NCBI RefSeq assembly: GCF_001189235.2
Contig: NZ_LFIP02000003.1
Location: forward strand, 868,001 to 932,000
Direction: 5' to 3'
DNA length: 64,000 bases
Source of the DNA: Bradyrhizobium embrapense
GTDB taxonomy: Bacteria; Pseudomonadota; Alphaproteobacteria; Rhizobiales; Xanthobacteraceae
In this document: positions 1 to 9,326 of the stretch, in pieces
Numbering within the stretch: position 1 is the stretch's first letter
How the letters are laid out: each line of letters opens with the position of its first letter
The notes under the pieces: generated by a model
Seen by the model: the letters and a program-made list of their open reading frames with translations, nothing else
Databases searched by the model: none
Told to the model about the DNA's origin: nothing
Program-made: the position numbers and the translations under genes

Positions 1-49
1 TCGCCGCGCCATAGGGATCGTCGGTAATTTTCTTTGGAAACTGAGCCAT
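1..49 (-). CDS. Possible 5' end of a gene running off the left edge
   Basis: On the minus strand an ATG at 49 opens a frame that stays open to the window edge, beginning MAQFPKKITDDPYGAA. A purine-rich GGAACGCGG stretch lies just before the ATG and could act as a ribosome binding site. The frame continues in the same direction as the downstream galE. Only 16 residues are visible, so no family can be assigned. The remaining gap (50-146) to the galE stop shows nothing else. Confidence 0.35.
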   Translation of the reverse strand, partial: MAQFPKKITDDPYGAA

Positions 50-146
50 CCGCGTTCCATTGACGGCGGGCTGCGCCGGCCGTCAGGGTTGCGGACCTCC
101 TTGCCCGCTTGGCGGGGCTTTTTCAAGCACAATAACGGCTTGATTT

Positions 147-1160
147 TTAGGCCGATTCTGCCTGTCGCGCGGCGCCCCCGCGCTCCTGGAACAGCTTCTC
201 CTCCCAGTCCAGCGCATGGCTCGCGATGGTCTCGAGATCGTCATACCGCGGGGTCCAGTCGAGCAGCGAGCGGATCCGGGTGGTATCGGCCACCATGGTC
301 ATGATGTCGCCAGGCCGGCGCGCGGCATAGGCGACCGCAAAATTGCGCATCGAGACCCGGCGCACCGCCTCGATGGTCTCGAGCACGGAATAGCCGCGGC
401 CGTAACCGCAGTTCATCGTCGCCGATTGGCCGCCGCCGCGCAGATAGGACAGCGCAGAGCGATGCGCCTCGACGAGGTCGCTGACATGGATGAAGTCACG
501 CACGCAGCTGCCGTCCTGGGTCGGATAGTCGGTGCCGAACACGTCGATCTTGGCGCGCTGGCCGGTCGCGGCCTCGACCGCGATCTTGAGCAGATGGGTG
601 GCGCCGATGGTGGCAAGGCCGACGCGGCCCTTAGGATCGGCGCCGGCGACGTTGAAGTAGCGCAGCACGACGTAACTCATGCCATGCGCCGAGGCGACGT
701 CGTGCAGCATGATTTCGGTCATCAGCTTCGACGAGCCGTAGGGCGACAGTGGACGCGTCGGCGCGATCTCCGGCACCGGCACCTGGTCCGGATTGCCGTA
801 GACCGCGGCGGTCGAGGAGAAGATGAAACGGTTGACGCCGCCCTTCACCGCAGCATTGAGCAGGCTGCGCGTCGTCATGGTGTTGTTGCGGTAGTAGCCG
901 AGCGGATCGCGCATGGAATCCGGCACCACGACGGAACCTGCGAAATGGATGATGCTGTCGATGCCGTGCTGAGCGATCACGCCCTCGACGAGGTTCTCGT
1001 CGCCGGCATCGCCAATGAACAGCGGAACAGCTTCGGGCAGGAACGCTGAGAAGCCGGTGGAGAGATTGTCGACGACGACGACGCTCTCGCCGGCATCGAC
1101 CAGCGCATGAACCATGTGACTTCCGATATAGCCAGCACCGCCGGTCACTAGCACGGTCAT
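147..1160 (-). CDS. galE: UDP-glucose 4-epimerase
   Basis: A 337-residue extended short-chain dehydrogenase that interconverts UDP-glucose and UDP-galactose in the cytoplasm, feeding galactose into LPS and exopolysaccharide. The N-terminus has the Rossmann motif TGGAGYIGSH (residues 6-15), followed by the catalytic SST around 115-117 and YGSSK with Tyr141/Lys145. Length and motif spacing are normal for GalE. The start is the ATG at 1160, the first methionine before the nucleotide-binding strand. It is transcribed away from the lpcC-like gene, and the 131 bp between the two starts must hold both promoters. Specificity for Glc versus GlcNAc cannot be told from the sequence alone. Confidence 0.93.
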   Translation of the reverse strand: MTVLVTGGAGYIGSHMVHALVDAGESVVVVDNLSTGFSAFLPEAVPLFIGDAGDENLVEGVIAQHGIDSIIHFAGSVVVPDSMRDPLGYYRNNTMTTRSLLNAAVKGGVNRFIFSSTAAVYGNPDQVPVPEIAPTRPLSPYGSSKLMTEIMLHDVASAHGMSYVVLRYFNVAGADPKGRVGLATIGATHLLKIAVEAATGQRAKIDVFGTDYPTQDGSCVRDFIHVSDLVEAHRSALSYLRGGGQSATMNCGYGRGYSVLETIEAVRRVSMRNFAVAYAARRPGDIMTMVADTTRIRSLLDWTPRYDDLETIASHALDWEEKLFQERGGAARQAESA

Positions 1161-1291
1161 GGATAGAGCTCTCCCGATATCTTTAACGGATGATGCTAGC
1201 GGGAGTGCGGTGAAGAGGGGGTTTCGACGCGGCCGAACTGGCCACTATGCTTAATGTTGCGTATAGGAACTGGCACGAAACGGAGACTTGC

Positions 1292-2338
1292 GTGCCGATC
1301 GAGAACACAGCTGCCGGCGAGCTTGAGCTCATCGTGCCCAATCTGCACCGACGCTATTCGGGTGTCACCGCGACCAACCGTATGGTCGCGCCGAAGCTTG
1401 CCAAGATGTTTCGCGCAGCCTGGCTGGGCTCGCATCGGCCCGATGGCATCGACGCGATCGGATTTTCCGATCTGATGCGGCTGCGGCGGCGCGCGCGGCC
1501 TGTGATCTGGCACGCGCGGCGCAATGATGAGATGATCGCAGGCCTTTTGCTGCGCGCGTTCGGCTGGCCGCTGAAACTGCTGTTCACCTCAGCCGCGCAG
1601 CGCCATCACACCTGGCTGACGCGCTGGCTGATCCGCAACCAGGATGCGATCATCGCCACCAGTCCGCTGTCGGCATCCTATCTGAAGCGCGAGGCCACGG
1701 TGGTAATGCACGGCGTCGACACCGATCGCTATGCGCCGCCAGCCGATCGCGCTGCCGCCTTTGCCGAGAGCGGGTTGCCGGGACGCTATGCGATCGGCTG
1801 CTTCGGACGGGTGCGCGCGCAGAAGGGCAGTGACGTCTTCGTCGAGGCGATGTGCAGGCTGCTGCCGAGCTATCCCGATTTCACCGCCGTCATCGTCGGC
1901 GCCGTGGTGCCGGAGCAACTGGCCTTTGCCAGCGAGCTGAAGCGGAAGATCGAGGCCGCCGGCCTGCAATCGCGCATCATCATCACCGGCGAATTACCGA
2001 TCGAGGATGTCGTGCGCTGGTATCAGCGGCTGACGGTCTACGCCTTCACCTCGCGCAACGAAGGTTTCGGCCTGACCCTGATCGAGGCGATGTCGGCCGG
2101 CGCGGCGCTGGTGGCTGCGCGCGCGGGCGCCGCCGAGTTCGTGGTCGATGACGGCACCACCGGCGTGCTGACGCCGCCGGGCGATGTCGACGCGCTGGTG
2201 GCGGCGCTTGAACCCCTGATGCGCGATCCGGCCGCGGCCGCGGCGATGGGGGCGCGGGCGCGCCAACGAGTTGTGGATAAGTTCAGCCTCGATGCGGAGG
2301 CGAGCGCGATCGCTGCGGTCTATCGCGCCCTGATCTGA
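1292..2338 (+). CDS. lpcC: LPS core glycosyltransferase, LpcC-like (GT4, probable mannosyltransferase)
   Basis: A GT-B fold family 4 glycosyltransferase, 348 residues from the chosen GTG. That GTG has GGAG six bases upstream; an in-frame ATG at 1247 would add 15 residues but lacks a ribosome site. The N-terminal half carries HARRN and FTSAAQRHHTWLTRWLI, which I recall as hallmarks of rhizobial LpcC, the GDP-mannose-dependent enzyme that mannosylates the LPS inner core. The C-terminal donor domain has CFGRVRAQKGSD and the EGFGLTLIEAMSAG motif. Its 3' end overlaps the convergent waaF-like gene by 19 bp. GDP-mannose could come from the manC gene 11 kb downstream. The family assignment is firm; donor and acceptor are inferred. 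Confidence 0.75.
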   Translation: MPIENTAAGELELIVPNLHRRYSGVTATNRMVAPKLAKMFRAAWLGSHRPDGIDAIGFSDLMRLRRRARPVIWHARRNDEMIAGLLLRAFGWPLKLLFTSAAQRHHTWLTRWLIRNQDAIIATSPLSASYLKREATVVMHGVDTDRYAPPADRAAAFAESGLPGRYAIGCFGRVRAQKGSDVFVEAMCRLLPSYPDFTAVIVGAVVPEQLAFASELKRKIEAAGLQSRIIITGELPIEDVVRWYQRLTVYAFTSRNEGFGLTLIEAMSAGAALVAARAGAAEFVVDDGTTGVLTPPGDVDALVAALEPLMRDPAAAAAMGARARQRVVDKFSLDAEASAIAAVYRALI

Positions 2339-3384
2339 GCCAGTACGCGCTCGGCGATATCGACGACCTCTTCGGCCGCGATGTCGCGCATGCAGCGATG
2401 GTCGTTCATGGTGCAGACCGTGCGCTGGCACGGCTGGCACGGCAGCTTGCTCTTGCTCTGCCGCACCGTGGCGGCGAGATCATTGAGGGGAGCCCACAGA
2501 TAGGGGTCAGTCGGGCCGAAAATGCCCATGGTGGGGGTGCCGATCGCGGCCGCGATGTGCATCAGCCCGGAGTCGTTGGCGATAGCGACGCTGGCCGCGG
2601 CCATCGCCAGCACCCCGTTGCGCAGATCGGTGCCGGTGAGATCGCGGACCCGCGCACCGCCGGCGGCTGCGATTTCCTGCGCCAGCGCCTTTTCGCCGGG
2701 GCCGCCGACCACCCAGACGTCGAAGCCATGCTCGGCGAACAGCCGCGCGGCTTCCGGGTAATAGGTCCAGCGCTTGGAGGCGCCGACCGAGCCGGGCCCG
2801 AGCGCGACGGCGCGGCCGGTGCCGAGACCGTTGGCTTGCCGCCATCGCCCGATCTCGTCGGCAGAAACCCGGAGTTGCGGCACCGGCCATTCGAGCGGAC
2901 GGGGAGCGCCGTCAGGCAGCGCCAGCACGGCGTTCTTGTCGATGAAGCGCGGCAGCTTCTTTTCGCCCCAACGCATCGCATTGATCAGGCCGAACCGCGC
3001 CTCGCCGAAGAAGCCGACCCGCTCGGGGATCCCCGCCAGCGCCGGCGCAATGGCGGACTTCCACGTGCGCGGCATCACCAGCGCGGTGGCATAGTTCCGC
3101 TTCCGAAGCTCGGCTGCCAGCGCCCGCTGCTGAGCCAGCGCCAGCCGGCTGCGCGGCAGGTCGAACACGAGCCCGGCGCGGACGCCGGGCATATAATCGA
3201 CCAGGGGCGCGCAAAGACTGGACGTCAGAAGGTCGACCGGCCGGTTGGGCCAGCGCTTGCGGAGCACCCTGACCACGGTGTGGCCGCGCACGAAATCGCC
3301 AATCCAAACATAGGGCACGATGAGGATCGGTCTGGTATCCTCGGTATCCTGGGTTTCGATGTCAGATATTGAATCAATATTCAT
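2320..3384 (-). CDS. waaF: ADP-heptose--LPS heptosyltransferase (GT9, WaaF type)
   Basis: A 354-residue family 9 glycosyltransferase that adds heptose from ADP-heptose to the LPS inner core at the cytoplasmic face. The N-terminal domain begins after a short acidic leader with IGDFVRGHTVVRVLRKRWP. The C-terminal half holds GPGSVGASKRW, the VVGGPGEK loop and NDSGLMHIAAAIGTPTMGIFGPT, the ADP-heptose binding signature. The start is the ATG at 3384. The open frame runs a further 253 codons upstream, but that part is antisense to hldD and lacks family similarity. It is divergent from hldD, which makes the sugar donor it needs. WaaF versus WaaC or WaaQ subtype is not certain. Confidence 0.85.
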   Translation of the reverse strand: MNIDSISDIETQDTEDTRPILIVPYVWIGDFVRGHTVVRVLRKRWPNRPVDLLTSSLCAPLVDYMPGVRAGLVFDLPRSRLALAQQRALAAELRKRNYATALVMPRTWKSAIAPALAGIPERVGFFGEARFGLINAMRWGEKKLPRFIDKNAVLALPDGAPRPLEWPVPQLRVSADEIGRWRQANGLGTGRAVALGPGSVGASKRWTYYPEAARLFAEHGFDVWVVGGPGEKALAQEIAAAGGARVRDLTGTDLRNGVLAMAAASVAIANDSGLMHIAAAIGTPTMGIFGPTDPYLWAPLNDLAATVRQSKSKLPCQPCQRTVCTMNDHRCMRDIAAEEVVDIAERVLAQIRAR

Positions 3385-3519
3385 TTTTAAGCGGGCCAAA
3401 GCCGGTTCGGCGCGGCCAAGTCGGTAACCGGTTCGCGATGTGAGGTAAAGCCGTCGTTGCCTGTGGCGCGGGAGTGGGGCAAAGCTGGCGGCTGCAAAGG
3501 AATCTGGCGGGATTTCATC

Positions 3520-4500
3520 ATGTTTCTGGTAACCGGGGGCGCCGGTTTTATCGGATCGAACGTCGTGGCCGCGTTGAATGACGCCGGGCGCAGCGACGTC
3601 GCGGTCTGCGACATCCTTGGCAGCGATGGCAAGTGGCGGAACCTGGCCAAGCGCCAGATCGCCGATTTTGTGCCGCCAGCCGAGTTGATGGCCTGGCTGC
3701 AGGGCCGGCGGCTGGATGGCGTCCTCCATCTCGGCGCGATCTCGGAGACCACAGCGACCGACGGTGATCTGGTGATCGAGACCAATTTCCGTCTTTCGAT
3801 GCGCTTGCTCGACTGGTGCACTGCGACCGGAACCCCGCTGATCTATGCCTCGTCGGCGGCCACCTATGGCGACGGCGAGCAGGGTTTTGACGACGATGGT
3901 TCGGTGGAGGCGTTGAAACGTCTGCGGCCGATGAACCTGTATGGCTGGAGCAAGAACCTGTTCGATCTCGCCGTCGCCGAGCGCGCTGCGAAAGGCGACG
4001 CTCTGCCGCCGCAGTGGGCGGGTCTGAAATTCTTCAACGTGTTCGGCCCCAACGAATATCACAAGGGCTCGATGATGAGCGTGCTGGCGCGCCGCTTCGA
4101 CGACATCAGGGCAGGCCGCGTCGTGCAGTTGTTCAAGTCGCATCGCGAGGGTATCGCCGATGGCGATCAGCGCCGCGACTTCATCTATGTCGACGACGTC
4201 GTGCGGGTGATGATGTGGCTGGTCGCGACGCCGCGGGTCTCCGGCCTGTTCAATGTCGGCACCGGCAAGGCGCGCAGCTTCAAGGACCTGATCGTCTCGG
4301 CCTATGGCGCGCTCGGCCTGCAGCCGAACATCCAGTATGTCGACATGCCCGAGCAGATTCGCGGCAGTTACCAGTATTTCACCCAGAGCGTCGTCGATCG
4401 TCTCGGACGCGCCGGATACAATGGCGGTTTTACGCAGTTGGAAGACGCGGTCGGAGCCTATGTGAACGGCTTTCTCGATCGCGCGGATCGCTATCGCTAG
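3520..4500 (+). CDS. hldD: ADP-L-glycero-D-manno-heptose 6-epimerase
   Basis: The last step of ADP-heptose synthesis: epimerises ADP-D-glycero-D-manno-heptose at C6. The protein is 326 residues, an extended SDR with TGGAGFIGSN at residues 5-14, the YASSAATYG strand near 109-117 and the catalytic Tyr141/Lys145 in LYGWSKNLFD. The substrate loop KFFNVFGPNEYHKGSMMSV is typical of HldD and separates it from GalE. The start is the ATG at 3520, which puts the Rossmann strand at the N-terminus; the longer frame from 3457 adds 21 residues with no family match. It is followed after 18 bp by hldE, giving an hldD-hldE-ligase operon. Confidence 0.92.
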   Translation: MFLVTGGAGFIGSNVVAALNDAGRSDVAVCDILGSDGKWRNLAKRQIADFVPPAELMAWLQGRRLDGVLHLGAISETTATDGDLVIETNFRLSMRLLDWCTATGTPLIYASSAATYGDGEQGFDDDGSVEALKRLRPMNLYGWSKNLFDLAVAERAAKGDALPPQWAGLKFFNVFGPNEYHKGSMMSVLARRFDDIRAGRVVQLFKSHREGIADGDQRRDFIYVDDVVRVMMWLVATPRVSGLFNVGTGKARSFKDLIVSAYGALGLQPNIQYVDMPEQIRGSYQYFTQSVVDRLGRAGYNGGFTQLEDAVGAYVNGFLDRADRYR

Positions 4501-4518
4501 AGCGGATGACGGTGACTG

Positions 4519-5991
4519 ATGTTCGATTTTGAAGCGATCTCGCGTGCAATGTCCGGCCAGACCGTGCTCTGCGTCGGCGACCTCATGCTCGACGAGTTCG
4601 TGTATGGCGAGGTGTCGCGGATCTCGCCGGAGGCGCCGGCGCCGGTGATCGCGGTGAGGCGCAGCGAGAGCAATATCGGCGGCGCCGGCAACGTCGCGCG
4701 GAACATCGCCGCGCTCGGCGGCCGCTGCATCTTCGTCGGCCTGATCGGCGAGGATGCCGCCGGCACGGTGCTATCAGAGGCGCTCGCGAAGGAGGCCGGC
4801 ATCGAGACCGTGCTGGTGCGCGACGCCGCCCGCCCGACCACGCGCAAGGTGCGCTTCGTCTCCGAACAATTCTCGACCCATATGCTGCGCTCCGATTGGG
4901 AACTGGCTGCGCCCGCTGCGCCGGTCATCGAACAGCAGCTGATCGATGCGATCCTGCCGCGCCTTGCGCGCGCCGACATCGTGTTGCTGTCCGATTACGC
5001 CAAGGGCGTGCTGACCGCGCGCGTGATCCGCAACGTGATCGACGCCGCGCGCCAGGCGGGCAAGCGCGTGATCGTCGATCCGAAGAGCGCCAATCTCGCG
5101 ATCTATCGCGGCGCGAGCGTGTTGACGCCGAACCGGAAGGAATTCGCCGAGGCAACCCGCAGCCGTGCCGACAGCCAGGACAGCATCGCGCAGGCCGCTC
5201 CCGATGCGATGGTCCTCGCCGATTGCGAGGCGATGCTGGTGACGCAGGGCGAGCGCGGCATGACGCTGGTGACGCGGGAGGACGGTTCGATCCACGTGCC
5301 GGCGCTGCCAGTCAAGGTGCGCGACGTCTCCGGCGCCGGCGATACCGTTGCTGCGGCGCTGGCGCTTGCGTTGGCTGCTGGTGCCGACTGGGACGGCGCG
5401 CTGCGGATCGCGAGTGCCGCAGCTGCGGTCGCGGTCGGCAAGACCGGGACCGCGATCGTCAAGTCCGCCGAATTGCGGCGAAGGATCCTGCCGCACGCGT
5501 CGCTGGCGGCCGAGGAGAAGATCGTCCCGGCCCGCGGCGATATCGACGCATATCTCGAGGAATGGCGCAGGCAGGATCTGCGGATCGGCTTCACCAACGG
5601 CTGCTTCGACATCCTGCATCCCGGCCACGTCAAGGTGCTGACCGCCGCGCGCGGCGCCTGCGACCGCCTGATCGTCGGATTGAACAGCGACGCCTCGGTG
5701 AAGCGTTTGAAGGGCGAGGGGCGTCCGGTGCAGAACGAGCGCGCCCGGGCCGAGGTGCTGGCGGCGCTGGAAGCCGTCGACCTCGTCGCAATCTTCGAGG
5801 AGGACACGCCGATCGATCTGATCGCGAAGGTGCGGCCGAGCGTGCTGGTCAAGGGCGGCGACTATACCCGCGAGCAGGTGGTCGGCCACGAGATCGTCGA
5901 GGCCGCCGGCGGCGAGGTGGTGCTGGTCGAGATTCTGCAGGGCCACAGCACGACGTCGCTGGTTGCGCGGGCCCGTGAGGGCAAGGCGTGA
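4519..5991 (+). CDS. hldE: Bifunctional heptose 7-phosphate kinase / heptose 1-phosphate adenylyltransferase
   Basis: A 490-residue fusion enzyme. The N-terminal PfkB/ribokinase domain (about 1-320) phosphorylates heptose 7-phosphate at C1. It has IGGAGNVARNIAALGG and the GAGDT catalytic motif with base Asp275. The C-terminal cytidylyltransferase-like domain (about 345-490) attaches AMP from ATP. It has GFTNGCFDILHPGHVKVL with the HxGH signature at 367-370 and the usual VKGGDY segment. Both catalytic centres are intact. gmhA and gmhB, which complete the pathway, are not in this window. The last four bases overlap the start of the next gene (GTGA), suggesting translational coupling to the ligase-like gene. 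Confidence 0.95.
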   Translation: MFDFEAISRAMSGQTVLCVGDLMLDEFVYGEVSRISPEAPAPVIAVRRSESNIGGAGNVARNIAALGGRCIFVGLIGEDAAGTVLSEALAKEAGIETVLVRDAARPTTRKVRFVSEQFSTHMLRSDWELAAPAAPVIEQQLIDAILPRLARADIVLLSDYAKGVLTARVIRNVIDAARQAGKRVIVDPKSANLAIYRGASVLTPNRKEFAEATRSRADSQDSIAQAAPDAMVLADCEAMLVTQGERGMTLVTREDGSIHVPALPVKVRDVSGAGDTVAAALALALAAGADWDGALRIASAAAAVAVGKTGTAIVKSAELRRRILPHASLAAEEKIVPARGDIDAYLEEWRRQDLRIGFTNGCFDILHPGHVKVLTAARGACDRLIVGLNSDASVKRLKGEGRPVQNERARAEVLAALEAVDLVAIFEEDTPIDLIAKVRPSVLVKGGDYTREQVVGHEIVEAAGGEVVLVEILQGHSTTSLVARAREGKA

Positions 5992-7280
5992 GCGCGAGCA
6001 TGGCATCCCCGGCAGGCGCCGCGGCGTGCCCGGCCTGGCGCGATCCGGCACGCTGGCAGACCACGACCGACGTGGTCGCGGTCCTGATTGCGGTGTCGCT
6101 GCCGTGGTCGACCTCGCTGGTCGGCATCTTCGGCGTGGTGCTGCTGATCACGATTGCGCCGACCATCGACCTGCGGGCGTTCTGGACGCTGTTGAAGCGG
6201 CCGATCTGCGTGGCGCCGATCGCGCTGTTTTGCCTCGCGCTCGCCGGCACGCTCTGGTCGGACGCCGCCTGGGGCGCCAGATTGTACGCGGTCGGACCGA
6301 CCGCAAAGCTGCTGGTGCTTCCGGTCCTGCTCTATCACTTCCAGCGCTCGACCCGTGGGACATGGGTGTTCGTGGCCTTCCTCGTCTCCTGCACGCTGCT
6401 GATGCTGATGTCGTGGCTGGTGCTTGCCTATCCCCACCTCGCGTTGCGGGCGCCGGCCCCCGGCGAGCAGGGCGTCTTCGTCAAGAACTACATCGACCAG
6501 AGCCAGGAATTCACGCTGTGCGCGGTCGCGCTGGCGTATCCGATCGTCATGCTGCTGCGGGCCAATCGCATCCTGCCGGCCGCGTTGCTGGTCGGGATCG
6601 CGCTCAGCCTGTTTGCCAACATGGCGCTCGTGGTGGTGTCGCGGACCGCGCTGGTGACCGTTCCCATCATGTTCGCGGTCTTTGCGCTGCTGCATCTGCG
6701 CTGGCGCAGCATCGTACTGATCCTGTGTGCGGCCGGCGCGTTGTCCGTGGCCGCGTGGTATGCCTCGCCACAACTGCGCGCGACGGCCGATTCATTCCAG
6801 CGCGACTACAAGCTCTACATGGAGCGCAACGAGCCGACGTCGCTTGGTTTGCGGCTCGAATTCTGGCGCAAGTCGCTCGGCTTCTTCGCCGAGGCCCCCG
6901 TCATCGGCCATGGCACCGGCTCGACGCGGGGCCTGTTCGAGCGCGTCGCGACCGGCGGTGTGACTCAGGCTTCCGGTGAAGTGATCGGAAACCCCCACAA
7001 TCAAACGTTGAACGTCGCGGTGCAGTGGGGCATTGTAGGTGTAGCGATACTGTACGCGATGTGGCTGCTGCACTTGTTGCTGTTCCGCGGCGACAGCCTC
7101 GTCAACTGGATCGGGCTTCTCGTCGTGGTACAGAATATCTCAAGTTCGTTGTTTAATTCACACATCTTCGACTTTCATGAAGGCTGGATGTACGTGCTGG
7201 GCGTCGGCGTTGCGGGCGGTATGGCGTTGAAGGGGCGATTGGGGACGGATATGGAACCCGAGCCTCCGATCCGTCCATGA
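5988..7280 (+). CDS. O-antigen ligase / polymerase family membrane protein (Wzy_C)
   Basis: A 430-residue inner-membrane protein with about ten to twelve hydrophobic helices and one long periplasmic loop (roughly 245-345). Within and after that loop lie the GHGTGS segment and NPHNQTLNVAVQWGIVG, a Wzy_C/WaaL pattern with a conserved His. Such proteins either ligate undecaprenyl-linked O-antigen to the lipid A core or polymerise O-units. Its place at the end of hldD-hldE, with start overlapping the hldE stop, favours the LPS ligase role, but WaaL and Wzy are not separable by sequence alone. The start codon is GTG at 5988. Confidence 0.75.
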   Translation: MSASMASPAGAAACPAWRDPARWQTTTDVVAVLIAVSLPWSTSLVGIFGVVLLITIAPTIDLRAFWTLLKRPICVAPIALFCLALAGTLWSDAAWGARLYAVGPTAKLLVLPVLLYHFQRSTRGTWVFVAFLVSCTLLMLMSWLVLAYPHLALRAPAPGEQGVFVKNYIDQSQEFTLCAVALAYPIVMLLRANRILPAALLVGIALSLFANMALVVVSRTALVTVPIMFAVFALLHLRWRSIVLILCAAGALSVAAWYASPQLRATADSFQRDYKLYMERNEPTSLGLRLEFWRKSLGFFAEAPVIGHGTGSTRGLFERVATGGVTQASGEVIGNPHNQTLNVAVQWGIVGVAILYAMWLLHLLLFRGDSLVNWIGLLVVVQNISSSLFNSHIFDFHEGWMYVLGVGVAGGMALKGRLGTDMEPEPPIRP

Positions 7281-7363
7281 TCGCTGGCAAGGGCCCCGCA
7301 GATACGCTACAGCCTGCCCATGTCCCGTCGCGAACTCCCAGTTGCCAGCAACACGTCCGTTAG

Positions 7364-9277
7364 ATGACGCGCCTTTCACAATTCACCTCGCGCAACTTCC
7401 TGATCCTGGCACATGACGCGCTCGCTACGACGTTCGCGTTGCTGGCGAGCTTTTATCTGCGCTTCGAGGGCAGCCTGCTTACCGATCGGCTGCCGCATTT
7501 GCTGCGCATTCTGCCCTGGTTCGTGCTGTTCAGCGTCGTGGTCAGCTATTTCTCGAATCTGACCACGGCGAAATGGCGCTTCACCTCGCTGCCGGACGCG
7601 GTGAACATCCTGCGGGTCGCAGCGGTGCTGACGCTCGCGCTGGTCGTGGTGGACTACGTCTACTTCTTCACCGGGGCGAATTCGCCAAGTCCGGTGTTCC
7701 TCGGCCGGGTCACGATCATCCTGTTCTTCTTCCTCGAGGTGTTCGCGTTGAGCGCGCTGCGCCTCGGCTATCGCTACTTCCGCTATTCGCGCACGCGTCT
7801 TCATGCCCGATCCGACAATGCCGCGTCGGCGCTGCTGGTCGGGCGCACGGCCGATGCCGAAGTCGTCCTGCGCGGCATCGAGAACGGCGCCATCAAGCGG
7901 CTTTGGCCGGTCGGCGTGCTCTCGCCGTCGGCCGCGGACCGCGGCCAGATGATCCGCAACATTCCCGTGGTCGGCGGCGTCGATGATATCGAAGCCGTGA
8001 TTCGGGATTTCGAAAGCCGCCAGCGGCCGATCACGCGCGTGGTCATGACGCCCTCGGCCTTCGAGCCGGATGCGCATCCGGAAAGCGTGCTGATGCGCGC
8101 CAAGCGGCTCGGTGTGATGGTCAGCCGCCTGCCGTCGCTGGAGGGCGGCGATACGCCACGGCTCACCAATGTCGCGGTCGAAGACTTGCTGCTGCGCCCG
8201 AGCCAGAAGATCGACTATGCGCGGCTAGAGACGCTGGTGAAGGGCAAGTCCGTCATCGTGACCGGCGGCGGCGGCTCGATCGGCGCGGAGATCTGCGAGA
8301 GGGTCGCGACCTTCGGCGCGGCGCGCCTCCTGGTCGTCGAGAATTCGGAGCCGGCACTCTATGCAGTCACCGAGGCGCTGTCCGCGCGTGATGCCGGCCC
8401 CGAGATCGAGGGCCGGATCGCGGACATCAGGGATCGCGAGCGCATCACGCGCCTGATGAGCGAGTTCAAGCCCGACATCGTGTTCCATGCCGCGGCGCTC
8501 AAGCACGTGCCGATCCTGGAGCGCGACTGGAGCGAAGGGGTCAAGACCAACATCTTTGGATCGGTGAACGTCGCCGACGCGGCGCGTGCGGCGGGCGCGA
8601 GCGCCATGGTGATGATCTCGACCGACAAGGCGATCGAGCCGGTGTCGATGCTGGGCCTGACCAAGCGGTTCGCCGAGATGTACTGTCAGGCGATGGACCA
8701 TGACCTGATGACCGAGGCCAAGGGCAAGCCGCACATGCGGCTGATCTCGGTGCGGTTCGGCAACGTGCTGGCGTCCAACGGATCCGTGGTGCCGAAGTTC
8801 AAGGCCCAGATCGAGTCCGGTGGACCGATCACGGTGACCCATCCGGACATGGTCCGTTATTTCATGACGATCCGCGAAGCCTGCGATCTCGTGATCACCG
8901 CCGCGACGCACGCCATGACGCCTGCGCGGCCTGACGTCTCGGTCTATGTGCTGAACATGGGGCAGCCGGTGAAGATCGTCGATCTCGCCGAGCGGATGAT
9001 CCGCCTGTCGGGCCTGCAACCGGGCGTCGACGTCGAGATCGTGTTCAGCGGCATCCGTCCCGGCGAGCGGCTGAACGAGATCCTGTTCGCAAGCCAGGAG
9101 CCGACGCTCGAGATCGGCGTCGCCGGCGTGATGGCCGCCAAGCCGAACCAGCCGCCGATGTCGACGCTGCGCAAGTGGCTCGCGGCGCTGGAAGATGCGA
9201 TCGACAGAGATGACCGTGTGACCATCCGTGCCGTCCTGCAGGACGCCGTGCCCGAGTTCGGATCGAATGCCGCCTGA
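7364..9277 (+). CDS. Membrane-bound UDP-GlcNAc 4,6-dehydratase, WbpM/WreV/CapD family
   Basis: A 637-residue polysaccharide biosynthesis protein. The first 140 or so residues form about four membrane helices, followed by a Rossmann-like sensor domain and then the SDR catalytic domain with TGGGGSIGAE (Gly301-Ser305 core). In P. aeruginosa WbpM and Rhizobium etli WreV this enzyme converts UDP-GlcNAc to the 4-keto-6-deoxy intermediate used for UDP-QuiNAc or UDP-FucNAc. STDKAIEPVSMLGLTKR (about 420-436) is the active-site strand. The position taken by Tyr in FlaA1 and Met in WbpM (four before Lys434) is Leu430 here, with Met429 one residue earlier. The reductase, glycosyltransferase and initiating transferase of the same pathway follow directly. 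Confidence 0.88.
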   Translation: MTRLSQFTSRNFLILAHDALATTFALLASFYLRFEGSLLTDRLPHLLRILPWFVLFSVVVSYFSNLTTAKWRFTSLPDAVNILRVAAVLTLALVVVDYVYFFTGANSPSPVFLGRVTIILFFFLEVFALSALRLGYRYFRYSRTRLHARSDNAASALLVGRTADAEVVLRGIENGAIKRLWPVGVLSPSAADRGQMIRNIPVVGGVDDIEAVIRDFESRQRPITRVVMTPSAFEPDAHPESVLMRAKRLGVMVSRLPSLEGGDTPRLTNVAVEDLLLRPSQKIDYARLETLVKGKSVIVTGGGGSIGAEICERVATFGAARLLVVENSEPALYAVTEALSARDAGPEIEGRIADIRDRERITRLMSEFKPDIVFHAAALKHVPILERDWSEGVKTNIFGSVNVADAARAAGASAMVMISTDKAIEPVSMLGLTKRFAEMYCQAMDHDLMTEAKGKPHMRLISVRFGNVLASNGSVVPKFKAQIESGGPITVTHPDMVRYFMTIREACDLVITAATHAMTPARPDVSVYVLNMGQPVKIVDLAERMIRLSGLQPGVDVEIVFSGIRPGERLNEILFASQEPTLEIGVAGVMAAKPNQPPMSTLRKWLAALEDAIDRDDRVTIRAVLQDAVPEFGSNAA

Positions 9278-9326
9278 CCGCGCCGTCCTGCGGGGCGATC
9301 GGGCAGGACCGTCTCGAAAGCCATTG

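Noticed and set aside
2272..2280. Perfect DnaA box (TGTGGATAA)
   Set aside because: A single copy inside the glycosyltransferase gene, without AT-rich DNA or further boxes; no origin is supported.
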